Origin: Lucifuga dentata
Taxonomy: Eukaryota > Chordata > Actinopteri > Ophidiiformes > Bythitidae
Length of the DNA stretch: 64,000 bases
Reading direction: 5' to 3'
NCBI GenBank assembly: GCA_014773175.1
Contig: VXCM01001413.1
Span: forward strand, 187,842 to 251,841
The notes beneath the pieces were generated by a model. The model saw only the letters and a list, made by a program, of their open reading frames with translations, did not search any database and was not told where the DNA came from. A program made the translations under genes and the position numbers. Of the stretch, positions 45,917 through 60,503 are shown in pieces (positions within the stretch are counted from its first letter, which is position 1; each line of letters starts with the position of its first letter).

Positions 45917-47526
45917 AGTATCAGTCAGAAGTAAGTGCACTCCTGTCTATTAGTAAGGAAAACAGAGTTTTTACTTTCTGTAGGCAATGTCTAGGTTGGA
46001 TAGCCATTTGGATCTGTTGAGCCTTTATTGTAGCACATTTAAAATAACTGAAATTGGGAAAATACTTCAAGCTGAATTCTTCTACATAACATACCTTCAC
46101 AAGTACACCCCTAGTCAAAACAAAGCAGTATGTGTAGATTAAACACTTGTATCACAGACACTGCCTGTTTTAACACCACATCACCTGTGACCTTTTCAGT
46201 GGTGTGGTGTAAGTTTTGCGCAAGACAAATTTTATAACAGTCTGAAGCCACATAATAAAAATGGCTCCACAAGGGAGAGAATTGTCAGAAGATTTGAAAA
46301 AAAGAGAATCATTGAATTGCATAAAAGCAAAGCTGGGTCCAAAACTATTGCTAAAACTTTGCTAATAAGCAAAGTTACTGTGGTGAAGGTCATTCAAAGG
46401 TTTAAAAGCACAGGTGCAGTGGTCAACAAACAGCAAGCAGGTGCAGCTCAGAGACTGTCACAGAGAGCTGTTTTCCATGTTATTAAGCTAGCAATGAAGG
46501 ACAGATGCTTGAATGCCTCCCAGCTAGCTGAAGCTGTATCAGAGTTCATTGGAACCAGTCTTTCACAGTCTACAATCAGAACATCGGACAGGTCAGAGCT
46601 CCATGGACAGCCACCTCGTTGAAAGCCATTACTCAAGCAGCGACACAAGAAAGCCAGACATAAGTTTGCTGAGCTACACAAGGACAAAGCCTTAACCTTC
46701 TGGGATTCAGTACTTTCGTCAGATGAGACCAAAATAAACCTGTTTGGCTGTGACAGTGTGCAGAGAGTTTGGCGACGTCCAGGAGAAGAGTACAAAGAAG
46801 AGTGTTTGGTGCCCGCTGTTAAGCATGGAGGTGGCAGCCTCATGGTATGGGGTTGCATGAGTTTGCATGAGGGGTGGGAGAGTTGCAGTTCATTGATGGA
46901 ATCATGAATGCTGACAGTTATTGTCAAATACTGAAAGAGAAGATGCTCCCTTCACAGAGAAGGCTGGGATGGAGCACAAGAAGTCAACACGACAATCACC
47001 CTAAACACCATGCCAAAAAGACTTCTGACTTTTTAAAGAGAAAGAAGGCGAAGGTACCAGCATGTACTAGCCCAGCATGTCTCCAGACTTGAATCCAATA
47101 GAGATTCAAGTCTGGAGACTTCTGAAATGTGCTCAAACGGAAAGTGGAGCAACAGCAGTCATCCAACCTTTGAAACCTGAATGAAATCATAGCAGAAAAG
47201 TGAGCTAACATCTCTCAGAGCACCTGTACTGATTTAGTTCATTTAATGCCAAGACGTGTACAAGCTGTGCTAGCAAACAATAGGGGATCTACAAAATATT
47301 AACATTTTTGGTAAGGGGTGTACTTACTTGTGAAACTATGTTATGTAGAAGATGAGTTAATACAAATTCTGTTTGAAGTGTTTTCCCAATTTCAATTATT
47401 GTTAAATGTGCTACAATAAAGGCTCAACAGATCCAAAGGCTATCCAACCTAGACATTGCCTACAGAAAATAAAAACTCTGATTTTCTTCCTGTTAGACAG
47501 GGGTATACTTACTTCTGACTGATACT
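45917..47526 (+). mobile_element. Tc1-like transposon with long inverted repeats
   Basis: The inverted ends start AGTATCAGTCAGAAGTAAGT and extend about 225 bases on each side (to roughly 46,140 and from 47,300). Long repeats with paired inner and outer motifs are the IR/DR layout of fish Tc1-type elements. The insertion lies between GATA-type simple repeats. Confidence 0.85.
46261..47260 (+). pseudogene. Inactivated Tc1-like transposase
   Basis: It begins MAPQGRELSEDLKKR. A frame change near 46,300 is followed by the paired helix-turn-helix region (SKTIAKTLLISKVTVVKVIQ), a stop at 46,621, then catalytic-domain remnants: SSDETKINLFG, VPAVKHGGGSLMVWGCM, and further on DNHPKHHAKK in another frame. 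Several frame changes and the early stop make it non-functional. The expected length for the family is about 340 residues. Confidence 0.85.

Positions 47527-47590
<64 letters not shown>
47527..47590. repeat. (GATA)n microsatellite
   Basis: About 16 units abutting the right end of the Tc1-like element. Confidence 0.95.
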
Positions 47591-47591
<1 letters not shown>

Positions 47592-47738
47592 ATGCAAAAA
47601 ACAACTATGAGTTAAAAGATTAAGTTTAATGGTCTTAATTTAATAGAATAGGCAGCTGTGTGGTCAACTGAACGTGCCTGCCTACACTGTCCCACACACC
47701 CACAGATTGCCTGTTTTAGCCCAGAGAGCTGCAGCCAC

Positions 47739-47776
47739 AGTATGAAGCACAGTATGAAGCACAGTATGAAGCACTG
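47739..47776. repeat. Short tandem repeat, 12-base unit
   Basis: Three copies of 'agtatgaagcac'. Confidence 0.85.
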
Positions 47777-47858
47777 TGCAGCACATTTGGTGACTCTCTT
47801 CACATGAATATCGTTGATGTTTACCAAAATGTTGCTGGATTTGTTGCTAGACTCTGAA

Positions 47859-47895
47859 AAAAAAAAAAAAAAAAANAAAAAAAAAAAAAAAAAAA
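47859..47895. repeat. A run with N
   Basis: Homopolymer of A interrupted by one N at 47,875, probably a collapsed join. Confidence 0.9.
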
Positions 47896-50800
47896 GTCAC
47901 TAAAAGGGTCTTAAAAGAAAAACTAAGTAAGTAAAACTAAAAACTAGACCTAGAGACAAATTTGCTAAGTTGGCATACAGTGTGTCAAACCACAGTTTGA
48001 CAGTGGATATTTGCAATTTAAACTCAGCAGCACAGAGTGCAGACCAAGCATGTATAATCACGACATAACCCCATCTCATCCTTTCCCCTCCTTTTCTTTC
48101 TATCCTAGCTTCAAGGAAATGTTATTATAAATCTTTAATATGTCTGTATCAAGCACAGTGTACATGAAAATGAAAATTAGAAATAAATCATTACACTTGT
48201 AGGTTAGGGGGAAATTGTTATCCAGTGGTGCACGCGAGAGATCAGATTAACAAGCTGCTGCTATTACATTTTCTCAGAAGAACATTGAAATACACCTCCT
48301 TTTATCCCTATGCCAAAATATGAAACAAAAGACAATCTACAGTTTGAAGCCTGTGCATGCAAACAATAAATACTTTACCTGTGGCTGAGAACATGAGACA
48401 AATTATTCAGAAGTTATTAGTTTTTTGTCTGTGTGCCCAAATTCTGTGGTCATATTGTGCCATGAAATGATTCATATCTTACCAGTGGATGTTTTTTGTA
48501 TTGGTTTCATATCCAGTGTGGTTTTCTAATATAATGCCTTGAGTCCTTTGTGTTATTTAGAATCCCCTATTCATTTAATGTAACACCAGTCAATGATGCA
48601 TGAATATTTAAACACCCCATGAAATGTAAATCAGAATGCAGCACACAGAGGTAACTGATAAAAGGGAATTATGGAGAGAAAGTCTGCAGGCATTTTCTGC
48701 ATTGCATTCATGACCATTAAAGATGATGATTAGTAATTATGGATAAAATGCATTATGGCCATTGGCTGTTCATTGAAATGGCTAGTGGTCTAATGTTTTG
48801 TAAGAAGGCTGATAAAGAATTTCTATACATGTTGCCTTAAAAACCCACTTATCAATGCACATCATGCTTGGAATTAGGTGTCTGTCAAACTATTATCAAA
48901 TTGTAAAATGGCTCAAAACAGTTAATTTAGAAGAAAAGTGGGCTAAAATGTTAAAGCAAATTTTAATTAGAAACTTCTGCATATTATTTCTGATGTGCCA
49001 TGAGAATGATCCATCAGTCAATCAGTCAGTCATCAATCAATGACTAGTGTTCTATTTTTATTTTACATCAAGGGGAATTTAAAGTACTATGGGAAGCAAA
49101 AAAAAAAAAACACAATGCTGATCAAGTACTAATTTTCTCTGGTAGCATACAAATGACCATTTTCTCTGAATATACTTTTTTCTTCTGGTGTGTTTCAAGG
49201 AATGTTGAATATGTGAATGGAAAATCAAGTGCATCATACTTTTATCTAAAAGAAGCACAAGTATAAGGATTCATTGTCATTCACAACCAAGCTCCAGACA
49301 GTGAGATATTGGAGCTTTTCCTCACTTTTTTTCCTCATCCTAAAGAAAAAATCTTGAAGTAAGTGATATGAGGCCTGAATGTTAAAAGCTGTGCAGAGAA
49401 AGATGTACTTTTCTGCAGTTGTGGAAGACAAACTACGACCTTTTAAGGAAAGCTAAATGGAGAAGTAAAAAAATCTGTGAGGTTAGAGATATAGGTATCC
49501 CTCTGAAGGGTGACATTTGGTCGATAGCAGATTGATGTGATTTAGCAGAGACAAGACAGAGAGTGATGGTGAAATAACAAGGCAGCTGGGTGTCCCTGAC
49601 TCATCATAGGAAGTTGAGTTGGTGGATTGATTTTTACTTGATTGACTATCAATGTCTATAAGTGGACAGTTGGTGTATTAACTCTCACATATTGTTGGCT
49701 TGACACATGGTACTATAGGTGACGAACGACAATGGCCCCTTTGTGACAGGCTGAACACACAGCAGGCAGTGCACACAGTTCAAGAGCAAATTGCGCTTGG
49801 TGAACAAGGGTTGCCGTAACCAAATAACAATAAACACAACTCCTACCCAAGTTCAACATATACAAATAAACGTTAAACACAAAAATAATAATGTTATTTT
49901 CCTGCTGCCTATATCAACTGTAAAAGTACATGCATCATTTCTGTTCTTTTATGTTTTCACAATATCAAATCAGATTTTTAAAAAAAGGCACTTTCTTTAA
50001 ATTGTCGTGTTCTTGTGTGAGCGTTCAGTTTCTATTAGTGAAAAAATAACAGCAGAAAGGACAATGCTTTCATATGATGCATATTGGTAGATTGCCTTCA
50101 GTATGCTGTTAGCTCATTGGTCCATCAAATTGGTCATTGTTAAAGCATTCAAAAGTAAAAACAATTATTCTACTTTGCTGGATTTCATGGCAAGCCTGCG
50201 TGTTCATATGAACATCACAAGCGCAAAATTTTATGAGATTGAGCATCATGTTGCTTCATAGGCAGCTGACTGGAAAATATTGCCTCTTTGCTCTTGTTTT
50301 ATTGGAAATCAATAGAGATGAGGCGACATCAGGTGCATTTTACAATCAATTGCAGTTTATTGCTGATACAGATTATCAACTGTGTCTTCCAATAAGGAGG
50401 CATGAATCTTATTATAAAATAAATTAATCCAAATATGATTATTTTTGTAATTAGTGGCTAATGATCCATGGATCTGTGTGGGACCGTTAAGGGTGGATGG
50501 GCATGTGGATACTATAATGCAACTGCTCATCCAGGAAATCCTGAGATGAGAATTGTGTGGTTATAATACAGCCAGATTATTCTTCCTGAATAATGCAGAA
50601 AATGTGCAATGTGAAAAGAGTGCTGTTCCCAGTGGATGCAAGAAGCAGAATTTTTTTTTTTTTTTTTTTTTTTTTGCTACACTGTCATTCTGTTTAGAAT
50701 CTTTTATGAACAAAGATTGAATATGGTATCGCTTGAGCTGTTACGAACCACCTAAGGTTCTTCAAAATGTATTCTCTAAAATAAAACTGAAATGAAAGAT

Positions 50801-53800
50801 TGGAAGAATTGATCCAGAACCTATCAAGGACTTTTCATTCAGATAAACTTTTAACTCTTTTGCACTGATAAAAAGGATTGCCGTAAATATAGCGTATTTT
50901 AGTCTGAGACTGAACTGGATATGGACCTTAATGGCCTAGTTTCTAAAATGCAGAACCTTTTCTCTGTATTCATGTGATGTCCTCATGAAACTTGCCTTCT
51001 GACTCCACACCTACTTTTTCCTCTGCACAATAGATGAGTCAAGCCTGCCTGTGCACCAACAGAAACATACCTTTGTTTTACACAGGAAGGCTGATTTCAT
51101 CCACTCTGATAAAGGGGAGACAACATCCACACACATTTTGATTTATGTGTTTTTAACTTAAAATCCCAGGGATGGGAGAAGCAAGTTTATTACCTTAGAC
51201 TACTGGGACTTGAGGATACTTTCCTCATTAGGAGCTTTGGTACAAAAGTGAGCACTATAAATTACTGATCTTTATAATACTATAGTAGGAAAAGACATCA
51301 TTAATGACATGTGTGTCTCCCCTTTCCCACACACACACACACCATCCATCTGTCCTTCGTCTGTGTTTGGTACTGCCGTAGTAGCTGTTAGCTATTCTCT
51401 CTGATGTTTGGACAGTAGAACCGAATTAAAATGTTGAAATCCAGAATTCCAACTTCCAAACAACTCCCTCTGGTGGTGGAGTCAAATCAAGGACAGTAAA
51501 TAATACAACAATGGAGCTGCGATCCAGTAAGAGGATTTTAAGTACACAATGATGTAGTAAGTCCAAAATCATACAAAGTCTGTTAGATGGTCCAGTGAAG
51601 TGAGTACCATTGTCTACAAGTGAGTGAGGAGCCTTGTTCACATTGTTTCCTGCCCAAGGTTAGTAGGAGATTTTGGGAAAGGAATGAAGGGACCATGGAC
51701 ACAGGGACTCAGGTTTTTCATATCCTGGGATGGTAAAGCATTGTAGGATCCTGGGAGCAGTGAACATTGAAGGCCGAACTGTCTCGCTTAGCCAGACAAT
51801 TCTACAGACTATGAATTTGTTGTTCCTATACAGAAGAATACTTAGATGAATTACTTAAACCATCAGAAACTTGCTTATATTGCCTCCAATCTTGCTATTT
51901 TGTGGTGTAGAAGGATTCTGGAAGAGGCAACAGCAGTGAAGGAGAAAGGAGACTGCAAAAACTAACAGAATGAACTAGAAGATGATGTAAATGGCAAGCA
52001 TCAGCTAAACTTAAGTAGCAGTGAAATAACAACACAGCAGCAAGCAATCGAGCAATAAAATGTGGGTTGTAAGGTACAGTCTACACTCTGCATCATTTAG
52101 CTTATTACAAAAATGTGTATCTGTGGCAGTTAACCTTCACACTCTCTGCACTTGTTCTAAGGGATCCTTTGTTTAGAAAGGCTCCTTTGTAATGGTTTGT
52201 TCACGGTTGAGATAGTCACTAACTAGTTTCTGCTTCTTATAACCAGTAGTGTTGAAATGTTTTGCCAACAGTGAGCACACGCAGTGTAGACAAAAGTTAA
52301 AGAGATCCTCAGAAGGATGCATAAGCTATATCGTTCCACAACAAGATATAATAAGCAGTTTCATTCTGAATCCAGCGATTATGAAAAGCTATGGCCATGT
52401 GGGTTTATGAAGTAAAAATTTAAAAAGGGACTAAAGGTTGTTACCCCATGTTCTTTTTTGTAGGAGAATCAGGACATTTTAGTTTAGTTTTAGTTTTTTT
52501 AGTGCATATTTTCCTAGCCTCATCATAAAAAAAAAACTCCTGACAGCCTATGATGCAGCTTAGCAGAAAGCTCCAGCCATTTATCATTGTTACGAAGGTT
52601 ATCATGGGACCTTGCACAAGAGTCCTTTAATATAAATGCTTTGCTCCTTTTTTTTTTTTAACCCCCACTGCTGCCACAAAAATGCATGATCTTACCACAC
52701 GCAGCAAATATTATGATTGGTAGTTTTGGTTTTAGTCCTTCTGTTTCTGCTGCATTAATCTTATACACCCTGGTGCATTATGGTATCTCTTCAACTCTTA
52801 AATCATGAAGAAGTAGTATAGCTGAACTGTGTTTTCTCATGCTCACAAAATTGTTTCCTAAATCATATCCTGATTAATTTTCTCTCTTCCTTTATGGAGT
52901 GTTTGGTTGTCGTTTGAATGATTACGGATACAGTATGTGCTCTGTGAATCCTTGGTTGTGCTGATTACAAAGTGTTGTGCAGAGATGAAATGGTTTTAAA
53001 TGTCATGCCCTTTTCAACACAGGAAGGTTTTGCCTGGAATAGCACTATAACAAAGCATATCTGGCATGCCCGAATGTCGCACAAGATATCCTCCTTTTTA
53101 GCTTAATTTATGTGTGGTCACTCAGTGCTCTCGCTGTTGTCTCTCGGCAAAAGGTGCTGCCACACCACGTGCTATATTTACAGCTTGCTGATCATAAATA
53201 CAGAGTCAGAGATCAAGCAAAACGATCACATAATCTTAATCATAATCTGACACCCTGCCTGTTCTCTATTTCATTTAAGCATGAACATTGACATTAGAAG
53301 AAATTAAATAGACAATTAAATATCTGTATAAATCATATCATGTAAGTGACAGTATTTTGTTTTGTTGTTAATTACCTATCAAGTCACACTGTGCCAAGGT
53401 TCTTGCTGTTGCTCGCTATATTTTTAAAAACCCATGTTACAGTCCACAACATCTTTTCTTTTTTTCTTTTTTTTTTCTATAAATCTGTCATTTCTGTCAA
53501 GAGAGAACTGTTTATTGTTGAGCAACTGAGTATAAATTAAGTTTAGTTTCATGTCAGTATTAAATCATAGTATGTCTACCTGGAGTTCCACTGACAGATG
53601 TGACTCTATTTGTCTGAGTGACTGTTGGATGTATCCGCTATGCCTAGCAAATGCACAATGACATTAAGTTACACTTAATGTCTACACCACTCCATCAGGG
53701 TTAGGCTGGGCACAGAGCCAACTCCAAAGAAAAGTTTATTTCAGAAGCTATGATAAGCACAAGTTCACATTCTCACCACATAGAAACCCCAAACCTCCAA

Positions 53801-56668
53801 CTCCACAGACACCAGGTTCTGATGTCCTCAGTTCTCGCCGTGTTAGAGGTTTGAGGAAGGGGTGTGATGTTCCACACATGTGAATGAGGCCCAGTTCAAA
53901 GGAGTACACCCCCTCTACTCCACTCTTGTAGCTAGCTTGCTTCTTTAGTTCCATGGCCTCAACAACTCTGTACTGGGTCTCTGGGGAAGTGAACAGAAGG
54001 AGGCTCAGACTTGAGTCTTGAGAGTTCTTCACAGTTGGATGACTTGTTCTTGATCTGGGATACTGCTGCAGAGGATCCGAGGCTACTTTCAACGGTCCAA
54101 AGCACACTTCTTGTGTGTACAATAAGTGTGGTATCTTGCACTATACTGGCATTCTATTCAAGGCTGTTGATTCGAAATTAATTAAAAAAACATTTCACTG
54201 TTTGTTCAAAAACCTGTTGAAGTATCCATGCTGTAGTTATTGATCTGATTATACAGATAATAATTCTTTTGTTTTTGTCATCACTTTTTTGCCACAGCGT
54301 GAGCAGGAATTGCTACTATAGTCAGACACTTGACAATTATGGTCCCTCACTCACTCACACACTTGTTTAGCCATAATAGGGAGTGTCTCATTATAGGGTT
54401 TATGTGTTATTGATGTAGCAAATACTGCAACATTACATCAACAGACTATAGGGTCTTATGTATTCATACTAAACCATGCAATAGTAACTTTCATCTTGAA
54501 AGCAGCCTCAAGGTTTTCTGATTAAGTCTAGGTCACATTTCTTCAGTTGTAGATCACTGATTTTGTTTTGCGTTATATGTGCTACTGAGGAAGCTGTTCT
54601 CAATGGTCAAGGAAAAAGTCAAAGCCCTATTTGTTATATAAATTGTCATCATAATTGTCTTCATTTGTATTGTGTTCACGCACGTGTGAATCTGTCAGAT
54701 TTTCTACCCAGTTGCTACTGAGCAAGTTTGATTTTCTTCAAACCTTTCCACACAAGAAAAAGAATAAAATATAAGCACTGAAATTGTCAGTATTAATACA
54801 TGGAAATGGAGGAAGAGTAAGGGGATGAGTGAAACATGCAGACAGTAAAGGAATTAAATGGATGAGTGGTGAATGGGAATGAAAGTGGATCCCAGTTACC
54901 GTAGTTCCCCAAAGCTAGGAAGACAAAGCAGCCAGGGGCTGCTTTGGTTTTTGACTTTAGGATAGGTGGTGTGGAAAAGAGCAGCGAAATGATTTACTGT
55001 CTGCAGATGAAGAATCCACAAGACTCACAAAATCCCAATGGTACTAACTAGACCACCATCTGAGAATTGAGCTGGAGGGGCCACTGGACGCAGCCGCATA
55101 ATGTGCGAGCGTGTGGGCGAGTGTATGTGGGTGCATGAATATGGGATATTTAAGTGAGTGTGTGAGGGGATTTTTCTCTCCAGGGTTTTGTTTTTCATGT
55201 GGCAGGGCTGTATCTTCCTCCTGTATGTCTGAAGATGCTGACAGCTTCCATTTTTCCCATCAAGCTGAGCTGTATGTCATTGAAGTGAAGGGCACATACA
55301 AAGCGGAGGACATTTTGCACATTTCCTTTTCACTAGTCCATCACTATTGCTTTACACCCACAGTCCCTTTTTCAGTGGTCTGCCCTCCCCTCTTGCAGCC
55401 ATTGATAGATTGACTGATCTGAGTCTATGAAAAATCAATAGCACAGCCCTCTTAGCTTTTCACATTGATTTTTCAAGGAATTATGTTACTGTACTAACAA
55501 GGAGTGTTTCTTTCTCTTGCTCTTTCATGAGTCTGTGGCCAACAGGTTGAATCAAAGTCATGTAATGAGTAGCACTGCAGTTATTAACATAAATGAAAGG
55601 GAGAGGAGGGAGAGTGAAGGACATTGTTTTTACGTGATAGGGTCAAATACAGATTGTGCCTGCTATTCATTTCAGATCAGAATTGCTTTTAAATTTTGAT
55701 GACATTACAATCAAGGCAACATGCTGCCTGGAGGCATAAACTAAAGGCCAACAGCACTCAGGATGTTCTTGTACAGCGCAGTATTGGAATACCCAACATT
55801 GAAGCATAGTCAATATTTCACAACATTTCATTTGCTAGTTTGTTTTTTTTTATCCACTCTCACTCATTTATGTGTCTGCACATTTGCATAAAGCTACGCT
55901 TCACTGCTTAAGCTCTTTGTTGAATACACTCAGCTGGTGGCATATTCATTTCCACCGCTTCTTCAGATCCAACGAGCACACATCCTGTTATTCTGCTCAG
56001 AGTCTACTCAATCTTTCCTTCTGCAAATGCCTTGAAAAATTAACCCTGTTTGATTTCAATTATTTGGTTTCCACTGAAGTTGCTTCCTATTTTTCATGGT
56101 AACAGAAAAAGAGGCCCCTCATGGATACAGTCTCAGTGCAAATTCTGTTTATCGGAGTGTGTGATTGTTTTTGAATGTGTGCTAGTCTGAATCTCGTTCT
56201 TTCCATCCCTCCCACTCTATTCTCCCCTCTGTCACTTTCTGTCTCTGCTATGGCTCTGTCTAATGCTCTGTGAATTGTAATAAGCACATTACTACACTTA
56301 ACAAACCATTGCTCATTGCAGCCCTATGTATGATATGATTACTGATGAACCCAATGCAAGGACTAAGCTGGCCCATGGCTGTGCTGGAGCATTACAGGAA
56401 GTGATGTATCAAACTCCCCTGGCTCCATGAATATTCAATGGTCTGGCAAAGCAAAGTTAAAAGAGGGTGAAATAGAGGTTTGGGACTGAAAGATCAACCT
56501 AGTAGGATAAAACTCAAATTAAAAACAAAACACAGGAGTAATATAAAATATTTAATATTTCTCTCTCATGGACATGTGTTTTACTTTGAACACCAGCAGT
56601 TATGGGATGTTGGGTGGATGTATCATTGTCAGCGTGAGCAAAGTTGAGCTGAGTGATGATGTAGCTTA

Positions 56669-56670
<2 letters not shown>

Positions 56671-56700
<30 letters not shown>
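56671..56700. repeat. (GT)n microsatellite
   Basis: About 14 GT units. Confidence 0.9.
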
Positions 56701-56704
<4 letters not shown>

Positions 56705-57128
56705 TGGGTTTTTCGATAAGCACCCTCTCCGTGCTCTGTCCCTTATCTGTTCTCTGGAAAAAAAATATCACACTGCACAGATAAAGGTACATCAGTAATG
56801 CTACTTTTTCTCCTTTTTTATGTCTGCAGGAAATACATGAGATTTACATTCAGGTCATAGTTTATGGTTTAATCTAACCCAAAACCCATTGCATAGGCAT
56901 GAGAGATACAGTGAACATTCACCATATTTTATCCAGGCATGGAATTATTACAGAGGAGGATACATATACTGATTAAGATTTCATAGCAGCATTTATTGTC
57001 AAACACTGGGTCTGTATTTATGGTAATATTATCCAAAGGTCAGCCTGCTTTTTTGCAGCAAATTTCCCTTTTGTCTTTCTCTCTCACTCCTGTCTTTCTC
57101 CTACTCCACTTTCATTTTTCCCCATTAT

Positions 57129-57149
57129 ACCCCCCCCCCCCCNCCCCCC
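57129..57149. repeat. C run with N
   Basis: Cytosine homopolymer split by an N at 57,143. Confidence 0.9.
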
Positions 57150-59121
57150 TTCCTCTCCCAGAGACTTGACACACCATTCATGATTTAAAATCTATTCACT
57201 TTCAAGGTCTTTGAGCTTTTGCCACAACTGATTGTATAACCTGTCTTTATTTGGTAACCCACATAATCTTTCCACACATTTCATGCTGCCTCTGTCTTCT
57301 TACTTTTGCTGCTAGTGGAAGGACAGTCTTCATCGGTGTATTGTTAAAGCTTGGCTATACAGCCACATAATTAGCCCAAAGCTGTTTTTGGTGCAGCTTT
57401 TCCCATGACCACAAGTCCCTGGAGCTGTTGAATGCAGTGGAGGCAGGCAACTTGCAGAATTAGAGCTAAGATGCAAACAAATAATTACCCTTCATTTAAA
57501 AAAACACTCAATTAGCCTCTATTTTAGAGCAAAATAATGAGCTTTTCCCACTAAGCGGAACCCCAGAGTTCCAGCTGCAATTAGTCCAGAAGATGGCAGG
57601 CCAATGGCACAGTGGACGCTAACCACAAATACCCACTGGTACAAAAGCAGAACACTACACACTGACCCGTGTATGTAAACTATAAGCAAGAAAGAAAGTG
57701 AGAATTTCTCTGTGGGTTTTGCAGTGATCAGTGTTTTTGTGAGTATCCACCATAAATAAAAGGAAAGAAATGAGAAAAGGTTGTGTTATGTGAGGATCAA
57801 TGAGCTTTGCTGATTTCTCACTGCCCTCCCACAGAAGGATAGAAAAGCAATGTGTCCATTTGTGTGTGCATCTAACACAATTAAGTGCCTAATATCTTCC
57901 ATCCCGGGTAGTGGAATTTTATATCACAGGCTGTAAATTAAAGTGCACAGTGGTTAGACTGAATTACTATTATTGCTGGGTTTCTAACCAACAGTAGACA
58001 CCAGTGTTTTTCCTTCGAGGATAGGCCTGATTTACGCCAATGCCAATAAAGTGGATTTGCATCTGTGTTGTTTTTATGAAATGCTTAAGGGAACAGGTTG
58101 AATGTGGAATTCAGTCACAGTTAATATCAGCATATTGGACCCCAAAGCTCCCTCACTGAATACACACACACACATACCTGCATGGCCAGAATAAACACGA
58201 AAAAATGCACATTCTCCATGGCAACAAATTGTCTGAATATTAGAATTCTTTTTAGTCTCCAGGCAGAATTTCAGTTAGGCGATAAGAAAAATTAGATTTC
58301 ATTGTGTACCTTTTCCAGTGCCTCCCACTGTAGACAGGCACAGCGTGTAGGCACAAACTAATTTCAGGCACATTTTTCAACAAGTGCAGTGACTAATTTT
58401 ATCCTTGCTAGTTTTGATTAGAGGGGAAAGAAAAATTTCCAGCATTTTTATGTGCAAATATAAATACTTGTGGGCAGACACACTATGAAAGCTTGCGACA
58501 TTTCTCTTTTCAGGCATCGCTGATCTGAAACCAATCACCTCTGGCCAATATTGACTTTTATACTTGTGGCTGGAGACCAATGCAACATAGCTTGGAGGGA
58601 GGAGGACAGCAGGTGGCAGAATATGGGATGAAAGAGACGCACCCTAACATGAACTTTAGTCAGCTTGAAGTCTGACTGATAGTATTAGTAGATGGCTTGA
58701 GTTCCCATAGCAGAATAGCAGAATATGAGTGTTACCTCTGATACAGAACACATTCTTGAAATTTCATTGCCCAATAGTGAGCAGTTGGAATAGGGAATAG
58801 GATAAGTAATGGGGAATGAAAGAAATAAGAATCATAAAAGAAAGATGAGAAAGATGTGGTGAGGGTGCTAATGAAATGCAGTCCTGGCAGTTATAACTGA
58901 GAAAATATAAGATGCAATGCCTGATAGAATAGAAATAGATTTATGATAGAGGAAGACTGAATGAGGCACATAAAAGAAAGTTAAAAATTTGAGAAAATGG
59001 TGAAAGAAGCAGTGTGATTGATGCCGCTTTGATGCTGCTCTGAGCTCTTGGTCTGACAGAGCGCGTTTGATAAGTGATCTTAATGTCACAAGCAGTCAGA
59101 CTCAGCCCACATGTAGATTCC

Positions 59122-59126
<5 letters not shown>

Positions 59127-59166
<40 letters not shown>

Positions 59167-59167
59167 N

Positions 59168-59202
<35 letters not shown>
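59127..59202. repeat. (CT)n-(AC)n compound microsatellite with N
   Basis: CT run, single N at 59,167, then AC run. The true junction length is unknown because of the N. Confidence 0.9.
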
Positions 59203-59206
<4 letters not shown>

Positions 59207-60449
59207 TGCTGTTGTAAATTCAAAACTGTCACAAAGCTTGAAAATAAGGAAATTCGCATCAGAAGAACTCAATTTGGACAAAGCTTACTTCATATAATAC
59301 AAATTTTAAAATCTCAGTGAATTAAAGTTAAATGTGAGTGTGATAATAATCAAAAGCAGACGTAGAAGAACATTTATAATAATAATAATAATGAATCAGC
59401 ATCTCATCTGACATTAGTCTGAGCCAAAACTAAAATTAGAATGATTTATTTCAGCCCAGATAGCTCATTCTTTGACAGTACATAAGCCAGAGTTTAAAGA
59501 TTTCAAGGTCAAAATCACAGAGCTGCAGAGCATCCAGATTGCTCACTGTTTTGATATGAAATATGTAATTCCATCTGGGGATTTCCTTTGCATATCATTC
59601 CCCTTCTCATCACCCTCCTGTCTAAGAAGGCAAAATGCCCACATTATTTAAAAAAAAAACATCTGTCATGCTCCAAAAGATATTTGTACTTAAAAAAATC
59701 ACACAAATGTTTGTTATATATCTTTTACATAAGATACAGTGAAGTTTGCACTTTTTTCTTTAAGCACAAAATTATTTTTAAAACAATTATTTTTTGACTG
59801 AGATCTATATTGTTTTTATTAAGCTAAAGCAAGATATACACCAACTAACTGAGTCAGATAACTACATTTAATTAAAATTTAATGTTTTCTGCTGAGATCC
59901 TGTTTCATGTGTTTTAGTTTAAAAAAAAATAATTACTGTTAAATTGTAGTTTTTTTCCCCTTAGTAAATTTCTGTTTTTTAATTTAACACAGTATGAAAT
60001 ATGAGGTTCTTTAGGTTTCAGTGGAAAATATTAGTTTTTATAATCCTATTTCTATAACCTAAAATACATGACTACTTAGACTGGACTTTACAGAGCACTT
60101 TTAATGGAATTTGTCCTCTTTCTATCTGAAATGTCTAATTTGTTCCTTTTGTACTTGTAGCCAGTATGCCTAATAGGAATCCTGCAATGTTAGTCTTCAC
60201 TGTGCAGTTTTTTTTTAGATCCAGCCAGATGGGAAGGAGGCATCCCATTGATGCTTTCATCTCTGTCTCTCTGTCGAACAGCGAGAGGAAGGTTTACCAT
60301 AGTTGAGATGGAGATTGGACAGAAACACCCAAAATGAGGAATGTATGGGACAGCAAATTTCTGTCCAGGGAGGAGTCTAAAGGGCAGTGTGCCTTTAATA
60401 TAAACTCGGGGCATAGTGGCAGGTGACTAATGACCCTCTGTGATCTCAA

Positions 60450-60451
<2 letters not shown>

Positions 60452-60500
<49 letters not shown>
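60452..60500. repeat. (CT)n microsatellite
   Basis: About 24 CT units followed by 'attcacacacag'. Confidence 0.95.

Positions 60501-60503
<3 letters not shown>

Noticed and set aside
45673..46020. Frame rich in SFLSFF repeats
   Set aside because: Translation of a TTTC microsatellite.
46448..46927. 159-codon minus-strand frame
   Set aside because: Antisense of the Tc1-like transposase relic.
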